The translations under genes and the position numbers were made by a program. The notes below the pieces were generated by a model that made no database searches, was not told the DNA's origin, and saw only the letters and a list, made by a program, of their open reading frames with translations. Below are positions 8,766 through 15,681 of a DNA stretch of 38,941 nucleotides, piece after piece (the first letter of the stretch is position 1; each line of letters begins with the position of its first letter). The DNA lies in NCBI GenBank assembly GCA_902631395.1, contig CACOYM010000018.1, positions 1 through 38,941 on the forward strand, read 5' to 3'. The DNA is from Halieaceae bacterium (GTDB lineage: Bacteria; Pseudomonadota; Gammaproteobacteria; Pseudomonadales; Halieaceae).

Positions 8766-10991
8766 TTATAACTCGAGCTTCAACCCAACGCTAAAATTAG
8801 TCCCGGGTTGCGTGAACCTGTCAGCTGCGTCACGACCTATACCTGGGGTATCAGCCCACTTTATATACGTTTTATCTGTAATATTGTAGATGCCTACGTT
8901 TGCGCTCAAAGATTCCGTCAGGCGATAACGGGCAATCAGATCTAGCAATCCATATCCGCTCGTTTCTCTCAGAGCACTGCCTGCAGAGATGTCTGACGCG
9001 TCTTTTGCTCTGACACCAGTCCAGATAAGCTGCCCTCCCCACTTTCCGTCCTCAGAACCGTAAGAGAGCCCTAGCACTGCAGTCAACGGCTGTATGGTAT
9101 CCAACGGCTCGCCTGTATCTTCATCTTCGCCATCGGCATATGCAATTGCACCTCGAACGCCGAAGTTATCGAGGCCAATCAGACCCATATCTAGAAGAAA
9201 TCTTAGCTCTAACCCATCGATCGACACTCTGGATATGTTCTCTGACTGGAACACTAGGAATCCGTCTACTGGGTCAAAACAGCCGAATTGGCGATAAGCT
9301 GTGGGGCAATGTCCGCTTCCTGCCGAGGCAATAAAATCATCGTAGTCACTGGAAAATGCTGTGACGGATATCTCCGCATTGTCTGACAGGAACCGCAAGC
9401 CGACCTCAAAACTATCGCTGGTTTCAGAGGTCAAGTCAGGGGCAGATATGGTTTTGTATCCACCTAAGAAGTTTGTGAAGCCCAAATTAACGTCATCAAA
9501 CGGCGGGGCCCTGAACCCCTCACTGTATCTACCAAATGCCGACAGTTGGTCAGTCAACTGAATAAGAGCGCCAAATTTTAACGTGAGTTCAGATTCCTCG
9601 TAGTCAACGGGTGTAGCCACGCCGGGATTTCCCAATAGGTAAAGAGAATCAGGGGCTGTAGTAGCCTCATTTTTGTCATATCTGGCACCCGGCGATAGCA
9701 ATAGCTTGCCATCAAATAATTCAATTTCATCTTGAATATAAAAGGCTATGTTCTCCACATCAGTTTTCGGAAAATCCCTGGTGGGCAATGGAGAAAACTC
9801 GAAAACAGGATTACCTGAAGCATCTTTGGTCCCACCGTCCCTCACCGATTCATTCGATGTCTCGTAGTAATCAATTCCGTATGTCAAAGTATGGGAGGTA
9901 TTCGACGTAAGTATCGAGCTCGAAAACTGAGCTGTAGCGCCCACGATTTCTTGCTGAAATGTGGATAATCTTTTGCGCATTTGGTTCGCAAAATAAGGAG
10001 GTGGTGTGCGGGACTCAGTGAGGTCCTGAAAACTCTCAGAATCCTGCCAGTATGCAGTCAATATGAGGCTATCCAGCAAGGGAAGGCTGCTATTCGTATG
10101 CTCGTAACGCAGCGTCACTCTTGTTCTATCCCTCTCGTCTTCTGCAGTCCGTGAGTTTACCAAGGTCCCCCGAGAGAAAATTCCGTAGTCGGAAAGGATC
10201 TTTGTATCCGTCTCACTCTTGAAACTATCTAAAGCAACACCGATCCGTTGATTGTCGGAAATGTCCCAACTCAACTTCGCCGTGACGTTGCGAGACTTGT
10301 TGTCCTGCTCATCTGGTGCTGTCCTATCCGATCCAAACTCTGCACCCGCCGCAGCATTATTTTTAGTCTCTTGACCATTTCGTAAAGTCGCAACCAACAA
10401 AGTCGATACGGAACCCTGCTGGCCAGCTATTGTTACGGTCCCCATAGAGGACTTATCAGCACTGGAGTAGCCAACTTTGTAGCCAGAGTAAAAAGTATCG
10501 TCACTTAAAAATTGCTCTGGTGACAGAGTGTTAAAGGAAACGACTCCTCCTAACGCATCGCTGCCCCAAAGCGACGAAATAGGACCACGAGCGATTTCTG
10601 CGCTGGCCAAGCTATCGATATCAACGAAATCTCGCCTTGAGGATAAAAATGGACCAAAGGAAAACTCTTCGGCGACTCTTACACCGTCAACCAGTGTTAG
10701 AACTCGGTTACCGCCGATACCGCGAATGTTGAAGCCACTCAAGCCAAAGCGACTGCCTGTCCCAGACACGGTTACCCCGGGCTCGAACCGAACGAGATCC
10801 GCTATATCTCGTGACAACTCCTCGTCTATCCTGTCTGAATCAATGACATCAATTGTCGCGGCAATTTCTTTGAGTGGACGCTCCGTCCGTGAGCCGACTA
10901 CGGTAATGGTTTCAAGGTCAGTGGCTCCATTACTCATCGGTGCAGCGATCATGGCGGTCGCGGATAAAACATAAAAACCTAGCTTCTTCAT
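8766..10991 (-). CDS. hmuR: TonB-dependent haem/haemoglobin outer-membrane receptor
   Basis: This outer-membrane beta-barrel imports haem with TonB energy. The frame is open further upstream, but that extension crosses two Fur boxes and the promoter, so I start at the ATG at 10991 (one codon after another ATG), with GGGAAGG 3-4 bases upstream; this gives 741 aa. A signal peptide is followed by the TonB-box-like ETITVVGSR, a plug with FNIRGIGGNRVLTLVDG, and a barrel. FRAPPFDDVNLGF matches the FRAP box of haem receptors and APDLTSETS resembles the NPNL box. No histidine lies between the two boxes, where HemR-type receptors usually have one. No tonB/exbBD is in the window. It is first in the haem operon and has a strong Fur-box promoter. 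Confidence 0.9.
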   Translation of the reverse strand: MKKLGFYVLSATAMIAAPMSNGATDLETITVVGSRTERPLKEIAATIDVIDSDRIDEELSRDIADLVRFEPGVTVSGTGSRFGLSGFNIRGIGGNRVLTLVDGVRVAEEFSFGPFLSSRRDFVDIDSLASAEIARGPISSLWGSDALGGVVSFNTLSPEQFLSDDTFYSGYKVGYSSADKSSMGTVTIAGQQGSVSTLLVATLRNGQETKNNAAAGAEFGSDRTAPDEQDNKSRNVTAKLSWDISDNQRIGVALDSFKSETDTKILSDYGIFSRGTLVNSRTAEDERDRTRVTLRYEHTNSSLPLLDSLILTAYWQDSESFQDLTESRTPPPYFANQMRKRLSTFQQEIVGATAQFSSSILTSNTSHTLTYGIDYYETSNESVRDGGTKDASGNPVFEFSPLPTRDFPKTDVENIAFYIQDEIELFDGKLLLSPGARYDKNEATTAPDSLYLLGNPGVATPVDYEESELTLKFGALIQLTDQLSAFGRYSEGFRAPPFDDVNLGFTNFLGGYKTISAPDLTSETSDSFEVGLRFLSDNAEISVTAFSSDYDDFIASAGSGHCPTAYRQFGCFDPVDGFLVFQSENISRVSIDGLELRFLLDMGLIGLDNFGVRGAIAYADGEDEDTGEPLDTIQPLTAVLGLSYGSEDGKWGGQLIWTGVRAKDASDISAGSALRETSGYGLLDLIARYRLTESLSANVGIYNITDKTYIKWADTPGIGRDAADRFTQPGTNFSVGLKLEL

Positions 10992-11024
10992 CATCCTTCC
11001 CAAATGGCTCGAAATCTTGCCGGC

Positions 11025-11053
11025 ATGATAATGGGAATCATTATCATTCGCAA
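11025..11053 (-). promoter_or_regulatory. Fur box and promoter of the haem operon
   Basis: Positions 11027-11045 match the Fur consensus at 17 of 19 bases. On the minus strand TTGCGA (11053-11048), exactly 17 bases, then TATCAT (11030-11025) make a sigma70 promoter that the Fur box nearly fills. Transcription would begin near 11018, giving a leader of about 27 bases before the receptor ATG. Confidence 0.9.
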
Positions 11054-11162
11054 CTCCAAGTCTCTTACTCTTGCTAGACGAATCAGTCACTCCAATTTGA
11101 CCACTTGTTGAGAGTTTTGCCTCGGGTTGACGGCTATGAGGTGATTGACAATGGGGAAACGC

Positions 11163-11191
11163 TTGCAATTGGTAATGATAATCATTATCGT
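11163..11191 (+). promoter_or_regulatory. Second Fur box with a plus-strand promoter (candidate sRNA promoter)
   Basis: Positions 11171-11189 match the Fur consensus at 18 of 19 bases, the best in the window. On the plus strand TTGCAA (11163-11168), 17 bases, then TATCGT (11186-11191) give the same box-in-spacer geometry as the haem promoter. I found no comparable -35/-10 pair on the minus strand here. The predicted start is near 11198, pointing away from the haem operon into a stretch with no convincing gene. The box could also help repress the haem promoter 120 bases away. Confidence 0.75.
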
Positions 11192-11197
11192 CTCCCC

Positions 11198-11364
11198 CGC
11201 CTAGATCACTTCCTCTCTCGGACGCATGACTCTCCCGTTTTGCGAGCACAACCGAGAATCATTGATCAAGGCATGGGTCGCCATGGGACACCCTGCCAAG
11301 CAAGGTGGCGGCCCTTTAGCCCCGCCAGCCAGACTTCAAACCCCTGACTGGCGGGGGCTTTTTT
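11198..11364 (+). ncRNA. Candidate Fur-regulated small RNA (about 165 nt)
   Basis: A Fur-boxed plus-strand promoter (11163-11191) and a strong intrinsic terminator (11318-11364) bracket about 165 bases with no ORF that has a ribosome-binding site. The longest frame from the ATG at 11226 runs through the terminator. The RNA could fold with TCTCGG (11216-11221) pairing CCGAGA (11252-11257). Unpaired C-rich stretches near the 5' end and in the interior could pair with Shine-Dalgarno sequences. RyhB and PrrF are known Fur-repressed iron-sparing sRNAs, but I see no sequence identity to them. The boundaries are predicted, and the existence of the RNA is inference. Confidence 0.55.
11318..11364 (+). 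terminator. Intrinsic terminator, plus strand
   Basis: AGCCCCGCCAG (11318-11328) pairs with CTGGCGGGGGCT (11348-11359, one extra G), with a 19-base loop and then a run of T. The minus strand has no T-run after the hairpin, so it ends plus-strand transcripts. No protein gene on this strand precedes it within several kilobases. Confidence 0.85.
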
Positions 11365-11485
11365 CTCGGATGAAAGTGCCGCGGACAATTTCAAGCGTTC
11401 TGTCAACGCGGTCCCCGCAGATCTCGCTATGACGCAACACACCCTCATTGAAGCTTAAGCGACGTTTTTAACCTCCACTAGGCGG

Positions 11486-12352
11486 CTATGCAGCATGCTG
11501 TTTTAACCATGCTGCTGTACTGCTTATCCCCCCCAAAGGAAAAAAATGGATTCCCGCAATATTTTCTGCCCTTCCCTCACGTATCAAGTGCGACAGGTCT
11601 CCCAGCATTTCCGTCGGCTCGTATGGAGTCAAAAGTTTCGTAAGATCCGCGGCTCGTTTTTGCAGAATTTTTAGCGATGGGCCGACGCCGCAGGCAATTG
11701 CGAACTTAATCAAAGTCTGCAGTTTCGTGGGACCAGCCAGGCCAACGTGTACAGGCATTGTGATACCTGCTTCGAGCAGCATATCTGCCCAGTCCACTAC
11801 GGCATGAGCGTCAAAAGCAAACTGCGTCACTATAGCCATGTCGGTATTACATTGGTCTGCATAAGCTTGCTTCCAAGCTAGTGCCCGTCGAACTTTTTCG
11901 CCTGACCCATCTGGGTCTATGTCTTTGTTCCCTTCTGGGTGTCCAGCTATGTGAAGCCGCTTAAATCGGTATTTTTCGAAAAGTCCGGTCTGCATGAGTT
12001 GCATGGAGTCCGCTAAATCGCCACATGGTTTCGTTGGACTACCTGCTAGGAGCAAAGCCTCGGTGACGTTTGCCTCCCCCACGTATCTTTCAATCCAGGA
12101 CTCCAATGTTTTGACATTACTCACAATCCGCGCGGGGAAATGAGGCATTACCCGATACCCAGCCTCCGAGAGTCGCTTCGAGGTCACCAACATATCTTGA
12201 AACTCGACGCCCTCGATATGAGCGACGTAGACACGAGAGCCTTGGGGAAGCAAAGTCTCCAAGCAATCGACTTTCGCCAAAGTGCGGGGCATAACCTCGA
12301 TTGAGAAATCTTCTAGGATGTCTGACATATCACGTAACCATTGCGAAAGCAT
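11486..12352 (-). CDS. Methylenetetrahydrofolate reductase-like protein
   Basis: This is a flavin-dependent MTHFR-family TIM-barrel, expected to interconvert 5,10-methylene-THF and 5-methyl-THF in the cytoplasm. Family features include IEVMPR near the N-terminus (in place of the usual EFFPP), VYVAHIEG, LLLAGSPTKPCGD, HIAGHPEG followed by MAIVTQFAFDA, and PVHVGLAGPTK. At 288 aa it is close to the length of bacterial MetF but divergent, like copies found in one-carbon gene clusters. An alternative ATG at 12328 lies nearer the conserved region, and neither start has a good ribosome site. It lies alone between the sRNA candidate and the Ni-SOD operon, with no Fur box of its own. Whether it serves methionine synthesis or C1 oxidation cannot be told. 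Confidence 0.82.
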   Translation of the reverse strand: MLSQWLRDMSDILEDFSIEVMPRTLAKVDCLETLLPQGSRVYVAHIEGVEFQDMLVTSKRLSEAGYRVMPHFPARIVSNVKTLESWIERYVGEANVTEALLLAGSPTKPCGDLADSMQLMQTGLFEKYRFKRLHIAGHPEGNKDIDPDGSGEKVRRALAWKQAYADQCNTDMAIVTQFAFDAHAVVDWADMLLEAGITMPVHVGLAGPTKLQTLIKFAIACGVGPSLKILQKRAADLTKLLTPYEPTEMLGDLSHLIREGRAENIAGIHFFPLGGISSTAAWLKQHAA

Positions 12353-12752
12353 CGCGCATAATCTGTGAATTCAAGACCGCCGTCCAGCACTGTTGAACCC
12401 ATGTAGTAATGCAGAAAAAACGCGTCTAATTGCGCCAGATGATTTGCTATACGCATACAAAGCTAGAGGCTCTCTGCGTCTACCCTTAAAATGACTTAAG
12501 ACGTTTGGTAGGGGTAACCATCTTAGAAAATTACGCCCTAGTGGGCGACGCCAGACCATCAGAGACGAGCGCCCTTGTGATGGTCACGGAGTAGTTGGTG
12601 CCAAACGCCGCAGTATTTTTTGCGCAGCAATAGATGTGCGGTCGATAAAATGCAACCGACTCCCCAATTCGCGGGCTTCCGGAATCAACGCAGAAGACTG
12701 AACTTTTTTGAAAGCTTCGAGGTGTAATCTACGTCGGCGCAGGTCGGTGTCG
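12353..12752. other. 400-base interval without a convincing gene
   Basis: Short frames here lack ribosome sites and recognisable sequence. There is one clear inverted repeat: GACCATCA (about 12554-12561) pairs with TGATGGTC about 16 bases further on. It lies downstream of sodX and upstream of the MTHFR gene on the minus strand. No T-run follows on either side, so it is a structured element of unknown role rather than a proven terminator. Confidence 0.4.
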
Positions 12753-13055
12753 TTAATGTATCTGAAACTTAAAATTGCGGCGCTTCGATAAGCTTGCCAA
12801 AACCACACCTATGACTCGATCGAGACTGAGACCGGATAAGGCCAGAGACGACTCTACCCATCGATTATCTGAAATCAGATTGATGGCGCCATTTTTCACC
12901 TCATCAACTCTCTTAACCACTAAGAGCTCTGAATTCACTTGGTAAAGCACGATATCGCCTGCCGCACAATTTTTTCGTTTGCGAAACAGCAAAAGATCGC
13001 CGTCCATCAAAAGGGGTGCCATGCTGATACCTGCAACCTTTGCAACATCAAACAT
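12753..13055 (-). CDS. sodX: Ni-superoxide dismutase maturation protease SodX
   Basis: This S26-family (signal-peptidase-like) protease is expected to remove the SodN leader so that the new N-terminal His can bind nickel. From the ATG at 13055 the protein is 100 aa. The nucleophile motif is GISMAPLL (Ser11), followed by DGD and GDIVLYQV, and the general-base Lys48 is in VVKRVDEV, where family members have KRV. There is no membrane anchor, as expected for a cytoplasmic SodX. An in-frame TTG at 13076 is a possible start, but would lie inside sodN. The gene overlaps the sodN 3' end by 8 bases, so translation is likely coupled. Adjacency to sodN makes the assignment firm. Confidence 0.9.
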   Translation of the reverse strand: MFDVAKVAGISMAPLLMDGDLLLFRKRKNCAAGDIVLYQVNSELLVVKRVDEVKNGAINLISDNRWVESSLALSGLSLDRVIGVVLASLSKRRNFKFQIH

Positions 13056-13530
13056 GTTCAAGGACAGGTTTGACAACCCCGAGAGAAGGAGGGTAAGGCG
13101 CCGCCAACAGCTCTGTACTGTAGCCCTTACTCTGCCAGAAAATATCGGCGAATTGATTTACCAGAGCCAAAAGCTCCTCGCCATTGCTTGCGTCCAGGTC
13201 CTGCTTGCACTTAGACGCACAACGCATAATCGAGTGCGTCAGATCATGAATATTTGGATATTCAACAATCTGAGGTTCTTTAAAGTAGTCCCCCCAAATT
13301 ATGGTCACCTCTGATTTGACTATTTGACATTCCTTCTCTTTCTCAGCGGTCAACCGGCTAAGCCTCGAAGCCTCTGAAGCGTCCAACTTTCCCTTTGTCA
13401 TGTCCTGAATGAGGTTCAGCAGCCGAACGACGCTCAAGGCCGCGACCTGGGCGATGCACGGATCGTAGATTTTGCAGGGGATATCGCAGTGCCCTTGCGC
13501 AATATTTTTGATTTTAAACACTGGTTGCAT
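13048..13530 (-). CDS. sodN: Nickel superoxide dismutase SodN (precursor)
   Basis: This enzyme dismutates superoxide with a nickel cofactor, so it needs no iron or manganese. The precursor is 160 aa: a 13-residue leader ending in Gly13, then HCDIPCKIYDPC (residues 14-25), matching the Ni-hook HCDLPCGVYDP of known SodN; His14, Cys15 and Cys19 become His1, Cys2 and Cys6. The remaining 130 residues fit the helical bundle of SodN. Two departures are notable: Lys at mature position 7, usually Gly, and an extra Cys at mature position 12. The gene follows a small membrane-protein gene by 11 bases and overlaps sodX. A Fur box precedes the operon. Confidence 0.94.
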   Translation of the reverse strand: MQPVFKIKNIAQGHCDIPCKIYDPCIAQVAALSVVRLLNLIQDMTKGKLDASEASRLSRLTAEKEKECQIVKSEVTIIWGDYFKEPQIVEYPNIHDLTHSIMRCASKCKQDLDASNGEELLALVNQFADIFWQSKGYSTELLAAPYPPSLGVVKPVLEHV

Positions 13531-13541
13531 CCATATATGGT

Positions 13542-13772
13542 TTATGAGGTTTTAGAAATGTCTTCACTCGCTGCCGCAAGTGCTAAGCCGGCTTTTTGAC
13601 TTTTCGATTGTTGAAAGCTTACCGCCACGGTGGAGATAAGAACCGAGAGCATTAACAACGCGAACATCGCTAACGCTTCGGGTTGGTCGCTTACCTGGTC
13701 GTGGTCATGACCGACCGCTGAACCAGCCGCACAAGACAGCGTTACCAAGGCGGTTTTTATCACTCTATTCAT
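13542..13772 (-). CDS. Small secreted or membrane protein with HDHD motif, first gene of the Ni-SOD operon
   Basis: The family is not recognised. The start at 13772 has a strong ribosome site (GGAGGAA), and a 9-codon upstream extension is ignored. The 76-aa product has a signal-peptide-like N-terminus (residues 1-21), then GHDHDQ (21-26), one hydrophobic segment (about 34-54) and a polar tail. The His/Asp cluster right after the predicted cleavage site resembles the metal-binding N-termini of Ni/Co transport accessory proteins, but the rest matches none that I know. Position at the head of the sodN-sodX operon, 11 bases from sodN, suggests a role in nickel supply; this is inference. The gene itself is well supported by start, spacing and operon. 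Confidence 0.75.
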   Translation of the reverse strand: MNRVIKTALVTLSCAAGSAVGHDHDQVSDQPEALAMFALLMLSVLISTVAVSFQQSKSQKAGLALAAASEDISKTS

Positions 13773-13792
13773 TGTCTTCCTCCGACCCATCA

Positions 13793-13825
13793 TGGACATG
13801 GCAAATGCGAATGATTATCATTATT
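13793..13825 (+). promoter_or_regulatory. Fur box between the Ni-SOD operon and formate dehydrogenase, with a plus-strand promoter
   Basis: Positions 13807-13825 match the Fur consensus at 15 of 19 bases. On the plus strand TGGACA (13793-13798), 17 bases, and TATCAT (13816-13821) form a good promoter aimed at the formate dehydrogenase gene, with a predicted start near 13828 and a leader of about 110 bases. On the minus strand GATAAT within the box could be a -10 for the Ni-SOD operon, with a weak -35. One Fur dimer could therefore repress both directions. Confidence 0.78.
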
Positions 13826-13940
13826 GTGGGTATGCTACCGAAATGTTGCAGCAAGGCGCAAGTATCATTGGTACGCTCCACATATTAGAATTAAAAGATC
13901 GAAAGATACTTAAGCAAAACAAACCAAGCAGGCGCAGCGA

Positions 13941-15140
13941 ATGAAAATATTGTGTGTTCTCTATGAAGACCCATCAGGCGGTATGCCAGAAAAGTATCCA
14001 CTCTCAGCGTTACCGGAAATTTCAAATTACCCTGACGGCATGCCCCTACCCTCACCTAAAGGTCGGGATTTCGCCGCAGGTACATTACTGGGATGCGTCT
14101 CGGGTGAATTAGGCCTGCGGAAATTTCTTGAAGACCGAGGCCATACTTTGGTTGTCACGTCTGACAAAGACGCTGATGGATGCGATGCTGATCGCGAGTT
14201 GGTCGACGCTGACATTGTTATCTCACAGCCCTTCTGGCCCTACTACCTCACAGAAAAACGGATAAAAAGCGCACAAAATCTGAAGCTAGCTATTACCGCT
14301 GGAATTGGCTCAGATCATGTCGACTTGCAAGCGGCGATGGATCACAACATAGACGTGGTCGAAGTCACCTACTGCAATTCAAGATCTGTGGCGGAACATA
14401 TAGTAATGATGATTCTCGCAATGGTCAGAGACTATCACCCGCAGCACCAGATTGTTAAAGATGGTGGCTGGCACATTGCCGACGCGGTAAAACGCTCTTA
14501 CGACGTTGAGGGGATGCATATCGGAACGATTGCAGCTGGGCGAATAGGCTACGACATGCTCCGCAAAATGGCTCCATTCGATGTTCACCTTCACTACAAC
14601 GATCGGCACAGACTCCCAGCGGAGAAAGAAGCGGAGTTAAATCTGCAATATCACGAGACAGTCGAGAGCTTGGTAGGCGTCTGCGATGTGATCAATATCA
14701 GCTGCCCGTTGCACCCGGAGACTGAACATTTATTTAACGAGGAACTCTTAGCCAAGTGCAAACCCGGGGCTTACTTAATTAACACTGCCAGGGGGAAAAT
14801 CTGTGACAGGGCTGCGATCGCAAAAGCGCTGGAGAGTGGCCAGCTGAGTGGCTACGCCGGTGATGTTTGGTTTCCTCAGCCAGCACCAGTTGATCACCCG
14901 TGGCGGACTATGCCGAATCATGGGATGACACCGCATACTTCTGGTACAACTTTGTCTGCGCAAACAAGGTATGCAGATGGTGTACGGGAAATCCTGGAGT
15001 GTTTTTTCGATGGTCATGAGATCAGAAATGAATACAAGATAGTTAGCGGCGGACAACTCGCCGGGGCTGGGGCTCACGCTTATAGCGCTGGCACCGCCAC
15101 AGATGGCTCCGAGGAAGCAGCTAATTTTGGGAGCACATGA
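13941..15140 (+). CDS. fdh: NAD+-dependent formate dehydrogenase (metal-free D-2-hydroxyacid dehydrogenase family)
   Basis: This enzyme oxidises formate to CO2 with NAD+, without any metal or Fe-S centre. The 399-aa protein aligns end to end, from memory, with Pseudomonas sp. 101 FDH, and the key residues fall at the same numbers: Asn146 (TYCNS), the nucleotide loop AAGRIG (198-203), Asp221 (NAD specificity), Arg284 (NTARGK), Gln313 (FPQP) and His332 (TPHTSG). The C-terminal GSEEAANF is also typical. It is divergent from the Ni-SOD operon, and the shared gap holds a Fur box within a promoter pointing at it. The ribosome site before the ATG is weak. The function is as secure as sequence allows; iron control is inferred. 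Confidence 0.96.
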   Translation: MKILCVLYEDPSGGMPEKYPLSALPEISNYPDGMPLPSPKGRDFAAGTLLGCVSGELGLRKFLEDRGHTLVVTSDKDADGCDADRELVDADIVISQPFWPYYLTEKRIKSAQNLKLAITAGIGSDHVDLQAAMDHNIDVVEVTYCNSRSVAEHIVMMILAMVRDYHPQHQIVKDGGWHIADAVKRSYDVEGMHIGTIAAGRIGYDMLRKMAPFDVHLHYNDRHRLPAEKEAELNLQYHETVESLVGVCDVINISCPLHPETEHLFNEELLAKCKPGAYLINTARGKICDRAAIAKALESGQLSGYAGDVWFPQPAPVDHPWRTMPNHGMTPHTSGTTLSAQTRYADGVREILECFFDGHEIRNEYKIVSGGQLAGAGAHAYSAGTATDGSEEAANFGST

Positions 15141-15231
15141 ACCACAAAACGGACGCACTTACACCTAACTACGCCGCGGTCGAAATCCGCACTGACTGCA
15201 ACCGTGAGACGTTTCCGAAACAGGGGTTACC

Positions 15232-15585
15232 ATGGCAAAAACTACCATCGGATTTTCTTTAGCACTGATCATACTCGGCGTATTAAGTTGGGTTCTCACT
15301 GGGCGCTCTAGTGCGACAGCGCTAATACCTAGCGCATTCGGGTTGGTATTATCTGTAGCAGGCGTGTTGGCTTTGTTGGATAAGTACAGAAAACATGCCC
15401 TACATGCAGCAGCTGCGATCTCAATCGTGGGCATTGCCGGCTCGCTTCAGAGAGCAATACCAACCGCTATATCTGGCGGAGAGTTGCGCGTTGCTACCGC
15501 ATCACAATTATTGATGGCTCTATTTCTTTTGGTCTTCCTAGTGTTGTGTATAAGATCATTCATTCTTGCTCGAAGTACCGAGTAA
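15232..15585 (+). CDS. Small four-helix membrane protein, function unknown
   Basis: The function is not recognised. The 117-aa protein is mostly hydrophobic, with about four predicted transmembrane helices (residues about 5-22, 27-47, 55-75 and 90-112) joined by short charged loops. AGGGG about 6 bases before the ATG supports the start. It lies 91 bases after formate dehydrogenase and 96 bases before the P19-like gene, on the same strand. It could be co-transcribed with either, but shows no motif that ties it to iron or formate. A short hairpin, GCAGCG-TGTG-CGCTGC (15586-15601), directly follows its stop codon, without a T-run. Confidence 0.7.
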   Translation: MAKTTIGFSLALIILGVLSWVLTGRSSATALIPSAFGLVLSVAGVLALLDKYRKHALHAAAAISIVGIAGSLQRAIPTAISGGELRVATASQLLMALFLLVFLVLCIRSFILARSTE

Positions 15586-15681
15586 GCAGCGTGTGCGCTG
15601 CGAGTGCCAACGTAACGAGTAGGTTTGAAGGTGCGCGAGATTAGAATAGTGTTTGGGATGACTTTTTGAAGGTACCTTTAA

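Noticed and set aside
10995..11249. N-terminal extension of the haem receptor frame (85 extra residues)
   Set aside because: It crosses the Fur boxes and the promoter, and a signal peptide begins at the internal ATG with a ribosome site.
11105..11347. 80-codon plus-strand frame across the second Fur box
   Set aside because: It begins upstream of the predicted promoter, ends inside the terminator loop, and has no ribosome site or family match.
11226..11432. 68-codon plus-strand frame in the sRNA candidate
   Set aside because: It has no ribosome site and reads through the intrinsic terminator; HemP-like motifs were looked for and not found.
11490..11517. GCAGCATG/CATGCTGC inverted repeat at the end of the MTHFR gene as terminator
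   Set aside because: It lies within the last codons of the gene and no T-run follows on the minus strand.
12371..12559. 62-codon minus-strand frame upstream of the MTHFR gene; possible riboswitch
   Set aside because: It has no ribosome site or homology. I looked for SAM, THF and cobalamin riboswitch cores and could not match any.
12584..12808. 74-codon minus-strand frame overlapping the sodX 3' end
   Set aside because: It has a GTG start inside sodX, no convincing ribosome site, an Arg-rich composition and no recognisable family.
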